Positions 26,274 through 36,073 of a DNA stretch of 64,000 nt are shown one piece after another. The stretch lies in contig NZ_JADKYX010000004.1 in NCBI RefSeq assembly GCF_016093545.1, forward strand, positions 1 to 64,000, in the 5' to 3' direction. This DNA comes from Massilia rhizosphaerae (GTDB taxonomy: Bacteria; Pseudomonadota; Gammaproteobacteria; Burkholderiales; Burkholderiaceae_D). The stretch's first letter is position 1, and each line of letters begins with the position of its first letter. The notes under the pieces were generated by a model. That model searched no databases and was not told where the DNA came from. It saw only the letters and a program-made list of their open reading frames with translations. The translations under genes and the position numbers were made by a program.

Positions 26274-27085
26274 CACTTGCGTTTGTCGATCGTCTGTTTG
26301 AGCCAGTCGGCGAAGCTGTGCGCGGCGGGCGAATGGGCCGCCAGGGCGGCGTTGGCGCCGCCGTCGTCGTCATTCGGCCCGGCCTGGCGCGGCATCGTCG
26401 CCAGCGCGTTGATGCGGCCGGGTGATGCGCCGACCACGATCCATTCATTGCCGATTTCCACCACCACGATGCGCTCGCGCCCGCCGAGGTTCAGCGCGCC
26501 GACCACGCGCATGTTCGCGTTGCCGCCGCCGACCTTGGGCGCGTAGCGCTTGAGGAACCAGGCGAGCGCGCCCAGCACGGCCAGCACGACGATCAGCGCG
26601 AACAGCGTCTGCAGCAGGCTGCCCGTGGAGGAGCCGGCGGGCATCGTGACGGTCGGCACGGTGACGCCCGGCGTGGCGGGCCGCGGTGCGGCGACGTCGG
26701 GCGCGGCGGATGGCGCCGGGCCGGCCGCAGGCGCGGCGGGCTCGGTCGTCGCCGGTGCCGGCGATGCGGGGGCTGCGGATGGCGCCGGGGCGGTGGCGCG
26801 CGCCGTGGCGGGCGTGGCCGGGGCGGGCGTGGCCGGGGCGGCGACGCGATTGCCGCCGCGTGTGCCGCCGGCGTCGGCGCGGCGCGGCGCGGCGGCCGCG
26901 GCGCCGTCGTGTTGCGTGCTTGAGGCTTGCTGGGCGGTATCGGATTGCACGGCGGCCGGTGCCGGTGCGACCGCCGGCGCGGCAGCCGCCGGCGCATGCG
27001 CCGCCGGCCCGGGCTCAGTCTGCTGGGCCGCGCAAGCGGTCAGCGGAAGGGCGAGGGCCAGGATGGTCAGCAGGCGCGCCGTCAT
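26273..27085 (-). CDS. fliO: Flagellar biosynthesis protein FliO with lipobox and long Pro/Ala linker
   Basis: A 270-residue protein, more than twice the enterobacterial FliO. The C-terminal part is typical: a membrane helix (about 155-180, [21 protein letters not shown]) followed by the short cytoplasmic domain [21 protein letters not shown]. The N-terminus has a signal peptide ending in the lipobox LTAC (Cys18). Between them about 130 residues are almost only Ala, Pro, Thr and Gly. If lipidated, the protein would be anchored to a membrane through its N-terminus with a flexible periplasmic tether. FliO assists FliP complex assembly. Start and stop overlap fliN and fliP. Confidence 0.85.
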   Translation of the reverse strand: MTARLLTILALALPLTACAAQQTEPGPAAHAPAAAAPAVAPAPAAVQSDTAQQASSTQHDGAAAAAPRRADAGGTRGGNRVAAPATPAPATPATARATAPAPSAAPASPAPATTEPAAPAAGPAPSAAPDVAAPRPATPGVTVPTVTMPAGSSTGSLLQTLFALIVVLAVLGALAWFLKRYAPKVGGGNANMRVVGALNLGGRERIVVVEIGNEWIVVGASPGRINALATMPRQAGPNDDDGGANAALAAHSPAAHSFADWLKQTIDKRK

Positions 27086-27507
27086 TTGTTGAGCTTGCGG
27101 ATGCGCTCGGATGGCGTGATGATGTCGGTGAGGCGGATACCGAATTTGTCGTTCACGACCACCACCTCGCCCTGGGCGATCAGGCAGCCGTTGACGAGCA
27201 CGTCCATCGGTTCGCCCGCCAGGCCGTCCAGTTCCACCACCGAACCCTGCGCCAGTTGCAGCAGGTTCTTGATGGCGATCTTGGTGCGGCCCAGTTCCAC
27301 CGTCAGCTGGACGGGGATGTCGAGGATGAAGTCGATGTCGTTCGGCGTGTCCGGACGAGGGCCCTTGTTCGAGAAATCCTTGAACACGGCGGCCGATGCC
27401 GCCTGCTGCTGGTTGGCCAGCGCCGCAGCTTCCGCGGCGGCCTGTTCGGCGATTGCCGCGCCCCAATCGTCGTCGAGGCTGCTTTGGTCGTCTTGAGTAT
27501 CGGACAT
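27082..27507 (-). CDS. fliN: Flagellar motor switch protein FliN
   Basis: A 141-residue C-ring protein. The SpoA-like domain fills the C-terminal half: DIPVQLTVELGRTKIAIKNLL, QGSVVELDGLAGEPMDVLVN, GEVVVVNDKFGIRLTDII. The N-terminal 55 residues are an Ala/Gln/Asp-rich tail. Strong ribosome site ACAGGAGAG. It overlaps fliO by 4 nt and follows fliM by 18 nt. Confidence 0.96.
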   Translation of the reverse strand: MSDTQDDQSSLDDDWGAAIAEQAAAEAAALANQQQAASAAVFKDFSNKGPRPDTPNDIDFILDIPVQLTVELGRTKIAIKNLLQLAQGSVVELDGLAGEPMDVLVNGCLIAQGEVVVVNDKFGIRLTDIITPSERIRKLNK

Positions 27508-27525
27508 GTTTCTCTCCTGTGTTGC

Positions 27526-28509
27526 TTACTTATTGAAGGTTTCGCTGTTCGCCAGCAGTTTTTCGACCTTCAGCGAATATTGTCCGTTAAATACGCCGTA
27601 GCTGCAGTCCATGACGGGCACGCCGTCCACGGTGGCCTGGATCGTTTCCGGGACCGAGATCGGGATCACGTCGCCGACCTTCATGTTCAGGATTTCGTCG
27701 AAATTCGCCTTGCCGTGGCCCAGCACGGCCACCAGTTCCACTTCCGCCACCTGGATCTGCTGCGTCAGCAGGCGGATCCAGCGCTTGTCGACTTCCAGCG
27801 CCTCGCCCTGGATGCTCGACGTCAGCGCGTCGCGGATCGGTTCGACCATCGAATAGGGCATGCAGAAGTGGATCTGGCCCGACACCGAGCCGAGCTCGAT
27901 GGTGAAAGTGCACGATACCACGACTTCATTCGGGGTGGCGATGTTCGCGAACTGCGTGTTCATCTCCGAGCGGATGTACTCGAATTCGATCGGATACACC
28001 GGTTCCCACGACTTTGCGTACGCCTCGAACACGATGTCGAGGATGCGCATGATGATGCGCTGCTCGGTCTGCGTGAAGTCGCGGCCTTCCACGCGCGTGT
28101 GGAAGCGGCCGTCGCCGCCGAACAGGTTGTCCACGAGCAGGAACACGAGGCCCGGGTCGAACACCATCAGCGCCGTGCCGCGCAGCGGCTTCATGTGGAT
28201 CAGGTTCAGGTTCGTCGGCACGACGAGGTTGCGGATGAACTCGCTGTACTTCGACACTCGCACGGACCCGACCGACACTTCGGCGGACCGGCGCAGGAAG
28301 TTGAACAGACCGACCCGCAGATACCTGGCGAAACGCTCGTTGATGATCTCGAGCGTCGGCATGCGGCCGCGGACGATCCGCTCCTGCGTTGCCAGGTTAT
28401 ACGTGCGGACTCCCGAGGTGTCTTCAGGCGTCGCGACGTCGTCCTGATCGCCGTTGACCCCCTTGAGGAGGGCATCGACTTCTTCCTGTGAGAGAAAATT
28501 ATCGGCCAT
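27526..28509 (-). CDS. fliM: Flagellar motor switch protein FliM
   Basis: A 327-residue C-ring protein. The N-terminus has FLSQEEVDALLKGV, the CheY-P binding peptide. The middle domain (about 45-230) has ERIVRGRMPTLEIINERFAR and the GGDGRFHTRVEGRDFT loop that binds FliG. The C-terminal SpoA-like domain binds FliN. CheY itself is not in the window, so chemotaxis genes must lie elsewhere. Confidence 0.97.
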   Translation of the reverse strand: MADNFLSQEEVDALLKGVNGDQDDVATPEDTSGVRTYNLATQERIVRGRMPTLEIINERFARYLRVGLFNFLRRSAEVSVGSVRVSKYSEFIRNLVVPTNLNLIHMKPLRGTALMVFDPGLVFLLVDNLFGGDGRFHTRVEGRDFTQTEQRIIMRILDIVFEAYAKSWEPVYPIEFEYIRSEMNTQFANIATPNEVVVSCTFTIELGSVSGQIHFCMPYSMVEPIRDALTSSIQGEALEVDKRWIRLLTQQIQVAEVELVAVLGHGKANFDEILNMKVGDVIPISVPETIQATVDGVPVMDCSYGVFNGQYSLKVEKLLANSETFNK

Positions 28510-28536
28510 GCTGCTTTTACCGTAATGACTTCTGCT

Positions 28537-29073
28537 TTACTGGATGATAAAGGAAGTGAACAAAACGTCGGACACTTCCTGTTCTTCCCCATGCTCGACG
28601 AACGGTTCGTTGACCGCCGCAAGAATCTCGCCGGCCAGGCGTTGCTTGCCTTCCACCGTGCTGATCTCGGACGCCTTCTTGCCCGACAACAGCAGCAGCA
28701 CGCGGCTGCGCACCTTGGCCATATTGGCCTTGATGAGCTCGACCTGCTCCTTGTTGTCGACCTGCAGCGTGAACGCGACCTGCAGATACTGTTCGCCGTT
28801 TTCCGGCTGCAGATTCACCGTAAAGGGTTCGATGGCAACGTATTCGGGCGGCGCCGCGTCGTCTTTCTTTTTCTTGCTGCTCGTATGGTCCTTGTTGGCC
28901 GGCACGGCCGCACTGCTGCTGCCGTGCAGGAAGTACCAGCCCGCCCCCGCGCCCAGCGCCAGCACGACGAAGGCCGCGCCGATGAGGACGAACAATTTGC
29001 GTTTGCCGCCGGTCGCTGCCGGCGCCGCCGCATCCGCTTTCGGATCGGCCTTGATTTTTGGATTCGCTTTCAA
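28537..29073 (-). CDS. fliL: Flagellar basal-body-associated protein FliL
   Basis: A 178-residue single-pass inner-membrane protein that supports stator function. A Lys/Ala-rich cytoplasmic start is followed by one helix (about 28-48) and a periplasmic domain with FTVNLQPENGEQYLQVAFTL and the C-terminal VSDVLFTSFIIQ, as in FliL. The only sensible start is TTG at 29073 with no clear ribosome site. It leads the fliLMNOPQR block; about 200 nt separate it from fliK. Confidence 0.93.
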   Translation of the reverse strand: MKANPKIKADPKADAAAPAATGGKRKLFVLIGAAFVVLALGAGAGWYFLHGSSSAAVPANKDHTSSKKKKDDAAPPEYVAIEPFTVNLQPENGEQYLQVAFTLQVDNKEQVELIKANMAKVRSRVLLLLSGKKASEISTVEGKQRLAGEILAAVNEPFVEHGEEQEVSDVLFTSFIIQ

Positions 29074-29219
29074 GAGTATTCGGTCCCACTGTTGGATCGT
29101 GCCGTCATTATGTCATTATCGGGAAAAAGTGAGCATAGGCAACGGTCGAAAAGAGGGAGGAACCCGGGGTATCTCGTTGTTTCTTGATGGATTTGTTGTC
29201 GACCCGGTATCCAAATGCG

Positions 29220-29259
29220 GGATGGGGTGACCGATGCCCCCGCATCGATCACCCCATCC
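29220..29259. repeat. GATGCC-type hairpin repeat
   Basis: GGATGGGGTGACCGATGC, CCCC loop, then GCATCGATCACCCCATCC: an 18-bp stem with one mismatch. It lies 14 nt after the fliK stop, before fliL. The same design occurs inside the elements at 7320 and 60744, so it belongs to the second repeat family and may end fliK transcripts. Confidence 0.8.
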
Positions 29260-29273
29260 GATCGCCATCGCCC

Positions 29274-30581
29274 TTATGCGAACGTATCGACCATCCCGCG
29301 ATCGCCGATCATGGCCGTGCGCCTGGCCGGCCGGACCGTGGCTTCGCCCACCACCGTGTCCCCGTCGCGGCCGCCATTGCCGCGGCCACGGTTGCCGCCG
29401 CGGCCGAAGCCGCTCGACGCCATCGCCTGCTGCTGCTGCGCCTGGCCGCCGTCCGACATACCGGCGTTGACCGTCGCATTGCCCAGCGCGATGCCGCTCT
29501 CGCTCATCATTTCCTGCAGGCGGGGCAGCGCGTTTTCCAGCGCCTGGCGCACTTCCAGCTGGTTCGACGAGAACGTCACGTCGGCCTGGCCGTTGGAGAC
29601 CGAGAGCACCACCTGCAGCGGACCCAGGTCCGGCGGGTTCAGCGTCAGCGACGCGGTCTGGTCCTCGGCGCCCAACATGTAGACGACCTTCTGGCCGACC
29701 TGGTCGTTCCACGCCTCCGTGCCCACGTGGGCCGTCAACTCCTCGCTGGCGGCGGCGGCCTGGGCGGCTTCCAGCGTGGCCGGCTGCAATTGCGCGGCGG
29801 CGACGGCGACGGCCGTCGGCGCCTGTTCCTTGTGCGCGAGCAGGGCGGCGTCGCGCGCCTGCTGCAGGGTGAAGTCGGCGGCGTCCACCTGCGGCTTGGC
29901 GTCGGGCTTCGCGGCGGCGGCCGCGCCGCGCGGGTCCGCGGCGGCCGCGGCCTTGTCGGCACCGAGGTCGGCGCCTGCCGCGGCCAGCGCGGGGTTCTTG
30001 ATCGACGTGGCCGAGAAGGTCTTGGCGCCGGCCGCGTCCGTGCCGGCCTCTTTCGACACCGACTTCATCGCGGCCTGCAGCGCGGCCAGCTGGCCGGCGT
30101 CGGTCCGCTTGCCCTTGCCGGAGAGCGCGTCGAAGGCCTGGGCCGTCGCCGTCTTGTTGTCCGTGCCCGTCTTGTGCAGGCTGGCCATCAGCGCGAGCAT
30201 GGCGCTGGCCGGGTCGCCCGTCTTGGCGTGGCCGTCGTCGTCGTCGGATTTGTCGTCGGACTTGTCGGCGCTGTCATCCTTGGCATCGCTCGCCTCGGTC
30301 TTGTCGGCCGGCTTGGCGGCCGGTTTCGGCGCGGACTCGGCCTGGGCGGGCTTGTCGGCGTCGACCGGCTTGGACTCCTCCTGTTTCGGGGCCGGCGCGG
30401 GCGCGGGGGCCGGGGCCGGCATCGATGCGAGCGCGAGCGCGGCGTTGCTGCGTTCCATTTCGCCGGACAACATGGCGCTGAACTGGCTGCCGTCGCTCCT
30501 GGGGCCGGCGTTCGCGTCGTTGCCGCGCTGGTTGACGCCGTTCGTCGAGTTGAGCTGTTGGGTAATGGAAGTCGTGGTCAT
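29274..30581 (-). CDS. fliK: Flagellar hook-length control protein FliK
   Basis: A 435-residue ruler and switch protein. The C-terminal Flg_hook domain is clear (about 295-390): LTLNPPDLGPLQVVLSVSNG, VTFSSNQLEVRQALENALPRL and LQEMMSESGIALGNATVN. The N-terminal 270 residues are low-complexity Ala, Asp, Lys, Ser and Pro, as in ruler regions. The start at 30581 (MTTTSITQQ) follows fliJ by 38 nt. A second FliK-like protein is encoded at 39731-40855. Confidence 0.93.
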   Translation of the reverse strand: MTTTSITQQLNSTNGVNQRGNDANAGPRSDGSQFSAMLSGEMERSNAALALASMPAPAPAPAPAPKQEESKPVDADKPAQAESAPKPAAKPADKTEASDAKDDSADKSDDKSDDDDGHAKTGDPASAMLALMASLHKTGTDNKTATAQAFDALSGKGKRTDAGQLAALQAAMKSVSKEAGTDAAGAKTFSATSIKNPALAAAGADLGADKAAAAADPRGAAAAAKPDAKPQVDAADFTLQQARDAALLAHKEQAPTAVAVAAAQLQPATLEAAQAAAASEELTAHVGTEAWNDQVGQKVVYMLGAEDQTASLTLNPPDLGPLQVVLSVSNGQADVTFSSNQLEVRQALENALPRLQEMMSESGIALGNATVNAGMSDGGQAQQQQAMASSGFGRGGNRGRGNGGRDGDTVVGEATVRPARRTAMIGDRGMVDTFA

Positions 30582-30619
30582 TTCGCTTGTCGCTTCGCTT
30601 CGGTTGGGTGGGCTGCCGG

Positions 30620-31060
30620 TCAGCGCTTGGAGCGCACCGTCCGGGCCGCATGGTCGTCCATCATCTTCTGGTCGCGCTTGTTTTCCAGCGCCAGCGCCTC
30701 GGCCGCCGCGCGCTCGTTCAAGGTCCGGTAGGACAGGCGCTTGCGCTCGCTTTCCTGCCATCCCTTCTTTTCCATGTCGGCTTTTACGCGCGCATGCTTG
30801 AGCACTTCGCGCTGGCCGTCGATCGCCTGTTCCAGCTTGCCGAGGAAGGCGACGAAATTCTGGTATGCGAACGGTGTGATGCCCGCCATTTGCGCCGCGT
30901 CGAGCCTGTTCGCATAGTCGTCGCGGTAGCCGAGCAGCATCTGCAGCTTCTGTTCTCCCTCCTCGACGCCCTTGAGCGCGGCGCCCAGACGTTTCGCGCA
31001 GGCGTCGGACTCGCGCTGGGCGAGGTCGATGAGGGTTTCGAGTGCGGATGCATTGGCCAT
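30620..31060 (-). CDS. fliJ: Flagellar export protein FliJ
   Basis: A 146-residue coiled-coil protein, the standard FliJ length. Nearly the whole chain is helical and charged (ALETLIDLAQRESDACAKRL, EEGEQKLQMLLGYRDDYANR). FliJ links the FliI ATPase to the export gate and helps escort chaperones. It lies 35 nt after fliI. Confidence 0.94.
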   Translation of the reverse strand: MANASALETLIDLAQRESDACAKRLGAALKGVEEGEQKLQMLLGYRDDYANRLDAAQMAGITPFAYQNFVAFLGKLEQAIDGQREVLKHARVKADMEKKGWQESERKRLSYRTLNERAAAEALALENKRDQKMMDDHAARTVRSKR

Positions 31061-31095
31061 GGTCCTTCAAGTATACCGATGCGCCTTCCGGTCAA

Positions 31096-32490
31096 TCAGC
31101 CGAACAGCGAGGTCAATTCCCCCAAGCTCTGCAGCATGCCGACGTTGTCGTGGATGTCCTGGCACAGGAAGGCCTCGATGCGCTCGTGCAGCGCGATCGC
31201 CTTGTCGAGTACCGGATCCGTGCCCGGCGCGTAGGCGCCCACGCTGATCAGGTCGCGCGACCGTTCGTAGCGCGAGTACAGCTGCTTCAACGTGCGCGCC
31301 GCCTGCTGGTGCTCGCGCGACGTGATGCCGTGCATCGCGCGCGAGATCGATTGTTCGATGTCGATGGCGGGATAGTGGCCCGCCTCGGCCAGTTTCCGGT
31401 TCAGCACGATGTGGCCGTCCAGGATACCGCGCGCCGCGTCGGCGATCGGGTCTTGCTGGTCGTCGCCTTCCGACAGCACGGTGTAGAACGCCGTGATCGA
31501 GCCGCCGCCGGCCTGGCCGTTGCCCGCGCGTTCCACGAGAACCGGCAGTTTCGCGAACACGGACGGCGGATAGCCCTTGGTCGCCGGCGGTTCGCCGATG
31601 GCGAGGGCGATCTCGCGCTGGGCCATCGCGTAGCGCGTGAGCGAATCCATGATCAACAGGACGTTCTTGCCCTCGTCGCGGAAGTGCTCCGCGATGGCGG
31701 TGGCGTAGGCGGCGCCCTGCAGGCGCATCAGCGGCGGCGCGTCGGCCGGCGCGGCCACGACGGCCGACCGCGCGAGACCGTCCTCGCCGAGGATCTGCTC
31801 GATGAATTCCTTGACCTCCCGGCCCCGCTCGCCGATCAGGCCGACGACGATCACGTCCGCCGTCGTGTAGCGCGCGATCATCCCGAGCAGCACCGACTTG
31901 CCGACGCCCGTGCCCGCGAACAGGCCGAGACGCTGGCCGCGGCCCACCGTCAGCATCGCGTTGATGGCGCGCACGCCGACGTCCAGCGTTTCCGAGATCG
32001 GCGCGCGGTCGAGCGGGTTGATGGGGCGCGCGTTCAGCGGGCCCATGTCCTCCGTCACGACGGGACCCTTGCCGTCCAGCGGGCGGCCGGCGCCGTCGAC
32101 GACGCGGCCCAGGAGGCCCCAGCCGACCGGCAGGTGGCGCGCGCGGTCCATCGGACGGCGGCGCGGATGCGCGACGGTGCCGGGCTTCGGCACGCTGGCC
32201 TCGACGGGGAACACGCGCGAACCGGGCACGACGCCTTCGGTGTCCGACTGCGGCATCAGGAACAGCTTGTCGCCTTCGAAGCCGACGACTTCCGCCTCGA
32301 TGCGCGCGCCCGACGCCACCGGAATCACGCACGCGCTGCCGACCGCCAGCTTCAGGCCGACGCACTCCATCACGAGGCCCGCCACGCGCGTGACGCGGCC
32401 GGAGACCTGCATCGGTTCGACGAGATCGGCCACGTTGCCGCAGTCCTTCAGGTAGGACTTCCAGCGGCCCGTGTGCGCGTTCACGGTCAT
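31096..32490 (-). CDS. fliI: Flagellum-specific ATPase FliI
   Basis: A 464-residue F1-beta-like ATPase of the export apparatus. Walker [16 protein letters not shown] (about 178-190), [16 protein letters not shown], Walker B-type [14 protein letters not shown] and the [16 protein letters not shown] and [12 protein letters not shown] segments are all present. The N-terminal region interacts with FliH. It overlaps fliH by 4 nt. Confidence 0.97.
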   Translation of the reverse strand: MTVNAHTGRWKSYLKDCGNVADLVEPMQVSGRVTRVAGLVMECVGLKLAVGSACVIPVASGARIEAEVVGFEGDKLFLMPQSDTEGVVPGSRVFPVEASVPKPGTVAHPRRRPMDRARHLPVGWGLLGRVVDGAGRPLDGKGPVVTEDMGPLNARPINPLDRAPISETLDVGVRAINAMLTVGRGQRLGLFAGTGVGKSVLLGMIARYTTADVIVVGLIGERGREVKEFIEQILGEDGLARSAVVAAPADAPPLMRLQGAAYATAIAEHFRDEGKNVLLIMDSLTRYAMAQREIALAIGEPPATKGYPPSVFAKLPVLVERAGNGQAGGGSITAFYTVLSEGDDQQDPIADAARGILDGHIVLNRKLAEAGHYPAIDIEQSISRAMHGITSREHQQAARTLKQLYSRYERSRDLISVGAYAPGTDPVLDKAIALHERIEAFLCQDIHDNVGMLQSLGELTSLFG

Positions 32491-33215
32491 GACTCGAGCC
32501 AGTCCACGTTCTTGCCCAGCGCATGCGTCAGGCGTTGCCAGCGCGATGCGATCTGGGCGTCGATCTGGTTGCTGGCCGTGTCCACGCGGCAGCCGCCGCG
32601 CGCGATGTGCTCGTCCTCGACGATGCGCCAGCCGCTCTTGTCGAGTTCATGGCCGATGCCGCTCTTGACGATCAGCGCGTCCTCCGGGTGCAGCATCAGG
32701 AGGGCCGGCTGCTGCAGGTTCGGCAGGTAGTCGATGGCTTCGCGCACGACGGGGAGGATCAGGTCCGGCTTCACGTCGAATGCCGTGCGCACCATGCCGC
32801 GCGCCAGGTGCAGCGCGAGTTCCAGCACGTCGCTGGAGATCGCCTCGTCGGCCTCGGTGACGGCGTCGCCGAACGTCGTCGCGAGCCGGCGCAGGTGTTC
32901 GAGTTCCTCGGCCGCTTCGGCGCGGCCGAGCGTCAGGCCTTCTTCGTAGCCGGCCGCGTGGCCTTCGGCCTGGCCCGCGTCGAGACCCTCCGCATAGCCT
33001 TCCTCGTGCGCGGCGGCGCGGATCGCTTCGAGTTCCTCTGCGGTCGGCAGCTGGATGGCGGGCGGCGGCGGGGGAGGCGGCGGTTCGCTGGCGCGGGCCG
33101 CTTCCGCGGCTTCCGCTTCCGCCGCGCGCTGCGCACGGGCGCTGGGGCGCTCGTCGCCGAACGACGTCATTTCCCAGCGTTGATACGCGGATTGAAACTC
33201 TTTTGAGATGGCCAT
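32487..33215 (-). CDS. fliH: Flagellar assembly protein FliH
   Basis: A 242-residue regulator of FliI. An eight-proline run (about residues 46-53) separates a basic, Ala/Glu-rich start from a helix with GxxxG-type repeats ([20 protein letters not shown]), the hallmark of FliH. The C-terminal domain ([29 protein letters not shown]) follows the FliH/V-ATPase E family. It joins fliG through a TGATG overlap and overlaps fliI. Confidence 0.94.
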   Translation of the reverse strand: MAISKEFQSAYQRWEMTSFGDERPSARAQRAAEAEAAEAARASEPPPPPPPPAIQLPTAEELEAIRAAAHEEGYAEGLDAGQAEGHAAGYEEGLTLGRAEAAEELEHLRRLATTFGDAVTEADEAISSDVLELALHLARGMVRTAFDVKPDLILPVVREAIDYLPNLQQPALLMLHPEDALIVKSGIGHELDKSGWRIVEDEHIARGGCRVDTASNQIDAQIASRWQRLTHALGKNVDWLES

Positions 33216-34219
33216 CAGACGAACGAGTCCTCACCTTTGCCGCCCAGCACGATCTGGCCCTCGTCGGCAAGGCGCCGCACGATTTGCAGGATCTGCTTCT
33301 GCTGGGTTTCCACTTCCGACAGGCGCACGGGACCTTTCGATTCCAGGTCTTCGCGCATCATTTCCGCCGCACGTTGCGACATGTTCTTGAAGATTTTATC
33401 GCGCAAGTCTTGCGACGCGCCTTTCAGCGCGATGATCAGCATTTCCGACTGCACTTCGCGCAACAGCAGCTGGATGCCGCGGTCGTCGATGTCGATGATG
33501 TTGTCGAACACGAACATCTCGTCCATGATCTTCTGCGCCATGTCGTTGTCGTAGTTCTTGATGTTCTCCATGACCGAGCCTTCCTGCTCGCCGCTCATGA
33601 AGTTCAGGATCTCGGCCGCCGTGCGCACGCCGCCCAGCGACGACTTCTTGATGTTCTCGTTGCCGGACAGGAGCTTGGTCAGCACGTCGTTCAGCTCGCG
33701 CAGGGCGGCCGGCTGCACGCCGTCCAGGGTGGCGATGCGCAGCACGACGTCGTTGCGCAGGCGGTCCGTGAAATGCGCCAGCACTTCGCAGGCCTGGTCG
33801 CGCTCGAGGTGCACGAGGATCGTGGCGATGATCTGCGGGTGCTCGTTGCGGATCAGTTCCGCCACCGATTGCGAATCCATCCACTTCAGGCTCTCGATGC
33901 CGGAGGCGTCCTTGCCGCCCAGGATGCGGTTCAGCAGCACGGCCGCCTTGTCGTCGCCCAGCGCCTTGGTCAGCACCTGGCGGATGTATTCGTCGGAGTC
34001 GAGGCCGACGGTCGACTGCAGGTCCACGCGCTCGCGAAACTCGCCCAGCACGCTCAACACCTCCTCGTGCTGCACGGCCTTCATCTGCGCCATCGCGGCG
34101 CCCAGCTTGAGCACTTCGCGCGGGCCGAGGAATTTCATCACCTCGGCCGCTTCCGATTCGCCCAGGGCCAGCATCAGGATCGCGGCCTTGGTCGTGCTTT
34201 CCTTGTCCTTGTCGCTCAT
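33215..34219 (-). CDS. fliG: Flagellar motor switch protein FliG
   Basis: A 334-residue rotor protein of standard size. N-terminal FliF-binding domain (KAAILMLALGESEAAEVMKF), middle domain with the EHPQIIATILVHLERDQA motif, and C-terminal torque domain with charged helix (MLIIALKGASQDLRDKIFKNM, SQRAAEMMREDLESKGPV). These charges face MotC. One-base overlaps join it to fliF and fliH. Confidence 0.97.
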   Translation of the reverse strand: MSDKDKESTTKAAILMLALGESEAAEVMKFLGPREVLKLGAAMAQMKAVQHEEVLSVLGEFRERVDLQSTVGLDSDEYIRQVLTKALGDDKAAVLLNRILGGKDASGIESLKWMDSQSVAELIRNEHPQIIATILVHLERDQACEVLAHFTDRLRNDVVLRIATLDGVQPAALRELNDVLTKLLSGNENIKKSSLGGVRTAAEILNFMSGEQEGSVMENIKNYDNDMAQKIMDEMFVFDNIIDIDDRGIQLLLREVQSEMLIIALKGASQDLRDKIFKNMSQRAAEMMREDLESKGPVRLSEVETQQKQILQIVRRLADEGQIVLGGKGEDSFV

Positions 34220-35904
34220 TATTCAGTACCCAGCCATTCCTTGATCACGTTGGCCACGATGCGCGGATCGTTCTTGGCCAGCTCTTTCGCCATTTCCAGG
34301 TTGCTCTTGTAGACCTGGACCTTCTGCTGGTCTTCCACTTCACGCTGGAGACGGGCTTCCTCGTCGGGGTCCGGTTCCGGTTCCGGTTCCGGCTCTTCCG
34401 GTTCCGGCTCGGGCGGGATCGCCACGGCTTCGTCGAACTTCCTGATCGCCGGCTTGAGCAGCGGCCGCACGAAGCGGAACCACAGGAAGGCCAGCACGAG
34501 GGCGATGAAGACGTAGCGCGCGATGTCCTTCGCCAGCGGCAGGTTGGCCGGGTCCTTGTACCAGAGCGGCGCCTGCTCTTCCGGCTTGTCGACGCCTTCG
34601 AACGGCGCATTGGTCACGTTCAGCGTGTCGCCGCGCGCCTGGCTGTAGCCCATCGCCTGCTTGACCAGTTCGTTGATCTGCGCGACTTCGGCGGCGGACA
34701 GCGGCTTGACGACGACCTTGCCCGTCTTCGGATCGATGGTGCGGCGGTAGTTCACGACGACGCCCACCGTCAGGCGCTTGATGCCGCCCATCGGCTTCTG
34801 CTCGAAGCGCACGGTCTTGTCGACTTCGTAATTGGTCGTCGAATCCTTGCGGGTCGGGCCGGTGGTCGTCGTCTGCGCCTGGGCCGGCGCGTTGCCGTCG
34901 ATCGGGGCGGTCGCGACGCCCGGCGGCTGGTTCGACAGCGCGCCCGGGATGCCCGACGGGTTCGTGCTGCCCGGGCCGGTCTGCTCGGATGTCTGCTGGC
35001 TGCGGATCGCCTGCGGTTCCGGCGGCGAGTTCGGCTTGTACATCTCGGCCGCGGTATCGGTCTGGGCGAAGTCGACTTCGGCGGTCGCTTCGGCGCGGAC
35101 GTTGTTCTGGCCGACGAGCGGGGTGATGATCGATTCGACCTGCTTGACGATGTTCTGCTGCAGCGCCTCGACGTACTTCAGCTGGTTCGGGTCGAGCTGC
35201 TTGCCGTTCTTGTTGGCGTTGTCGGACAGCAGGGTGCCGTTCTGGTCGATGACCGTCACGTTCGCCGGCGTCAGTTCCGGAATCGACGACGCGACGAGGT
35301 GCACGATGGCGCTGACCTGGGACTGGTCGAGGGCGCGGCCCGGTTGCAGGTTCAGCAGCACGGACGCGGTCGGCTTCTGCTGGTCGCGCACGAACACGGA
35401 CGGCTTCGGCAGCGCCAGGTGCACGCGCGCCGAGGCGACGGCGGACAGCGACTGGATCGAGTTGGCCAGCTCGCCTTCCAGCGAGCGCTGGTAATTGACC
35501 TGCTCGACGAATTGCGACGTGCCCAGCTTCTGGTTCTCGAGCAGTTCGAAGCCGACGTTGCCGGCGCGCGGCAGGCCTTGCTGGGCCAGTTTCAGGCGCA
35601 GGTCGTGGATGCGGTCGGCCGGCACCAGGATCGCGCTGCCGCTATCGGAGAATTTGTACTTGACCCCCATCTGGTCGAGCGCCGCGGTGATCGCGCCGCC
35701 GTCCTTGTCCGTGTAGTTGGAGAACAGCACGCGGTAGTCCGGTGCCGACGTCCACAACCACAGGGCGGCGACGATGGCCACCACGCCGGCGATGGCGCCG
35801 CCGATGACCACCCGTTTGCCGATCGTCGTCTGCCAGAACTTCGGCTTCTCTTCGGCCGGGGTTGCGATGTCGCTGTCGAGGAGTTCTTCCGCTGTCGTTG
35901 CCAT
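34219..35904 (-). CDS. fliF: Flagellar M-ring protein FliF
   Basis: A 561-residue MS-ring subunit. Membrane helices at about 30-50 and 440-460 enclose the periplasmic ring-building domains (YRVLFSNYTDKDGGAITAAL, NVGFELLENQKLGTSQFVEQ, ARVHLALPKPSVFVRDQQKP). The C-terminal tail has an acidic Glu-Pro repeat (EPEPEEPEPEPEPDPDEE) and ends with the FliG-binding helix NDPRIVANVIKEWL. Start choice is uncertain: MATTAEELL at 35904 looks best, but starts at 35937 or 35958 are possible; none has a good ribosome site. Confidence 0.93.
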   Translation of the reverse strand: MATTAEELLDSDIATPAEEKPKFWQTTIGKRVVIGGAIAGVVAIVAALWLWTSAPDYRVLFSNYTDKDGGAITAALDQMGVKYKFSDSGSAILVPADRIHDLRLKLAQQGLPRAGNVGFELLENQKLGTSQFVEQVNYQRSLEGELANSIQSLSAVASARVHLALPKPSVFVRDQQKPTASVLLNLQPGRALDQSQVSAIVHLVASSIPELTPANVTVIDQNGTLLSDNANKNGKQLDPNQLKYVEALQQNIVKQVESIITPLVGQNNVRAEATAEVDFAQTDTAAEMYKPNSPPEPQAIRSQQTSEQTGPGSTNPSGIPGALSNQPPGVATAPIDGNAPAQAQTTTTGPTRKDSTTNYEVDKTVRFEQKPMGGIKRLTVGVVVNYRRTIDPKTGKVVVKPLSAAEVAQINELVKQAMGYSQARGDTLNVTNAPFEGVDKPEEQAPLWYKDPANLPLAKDIARYVFIALVLAFLWFRFVRPLLKPAIRKFDEAVAIPPEPEPEEPEPEPEPDPDEEARLQREVEDQQKVQVYKSNLEMAKELAKNDPRIVANVIKEWLGTE

Positions 35905-36073
35905 GTTGGGGGGAGGGAATGGGTTTATGAACGCCATTATGGAGCCGTAGGGCAACATTCAAACCCCGGAATAAGGCCATGTTTACGGCGCTGCTCGAGG
36001 GCAATAGTTGTCGGGGCGCTGATATTCTGACAGCCTGAATCGATTTGTTTGGCGAGCACCAGGGAGAAACGAC

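Noticed and set aside
29074..29140. FliA promoter before fliL
   Set aside because: A CCCGATAA box exists on the minus strand, but no -35 box lies 11 nt upstream.
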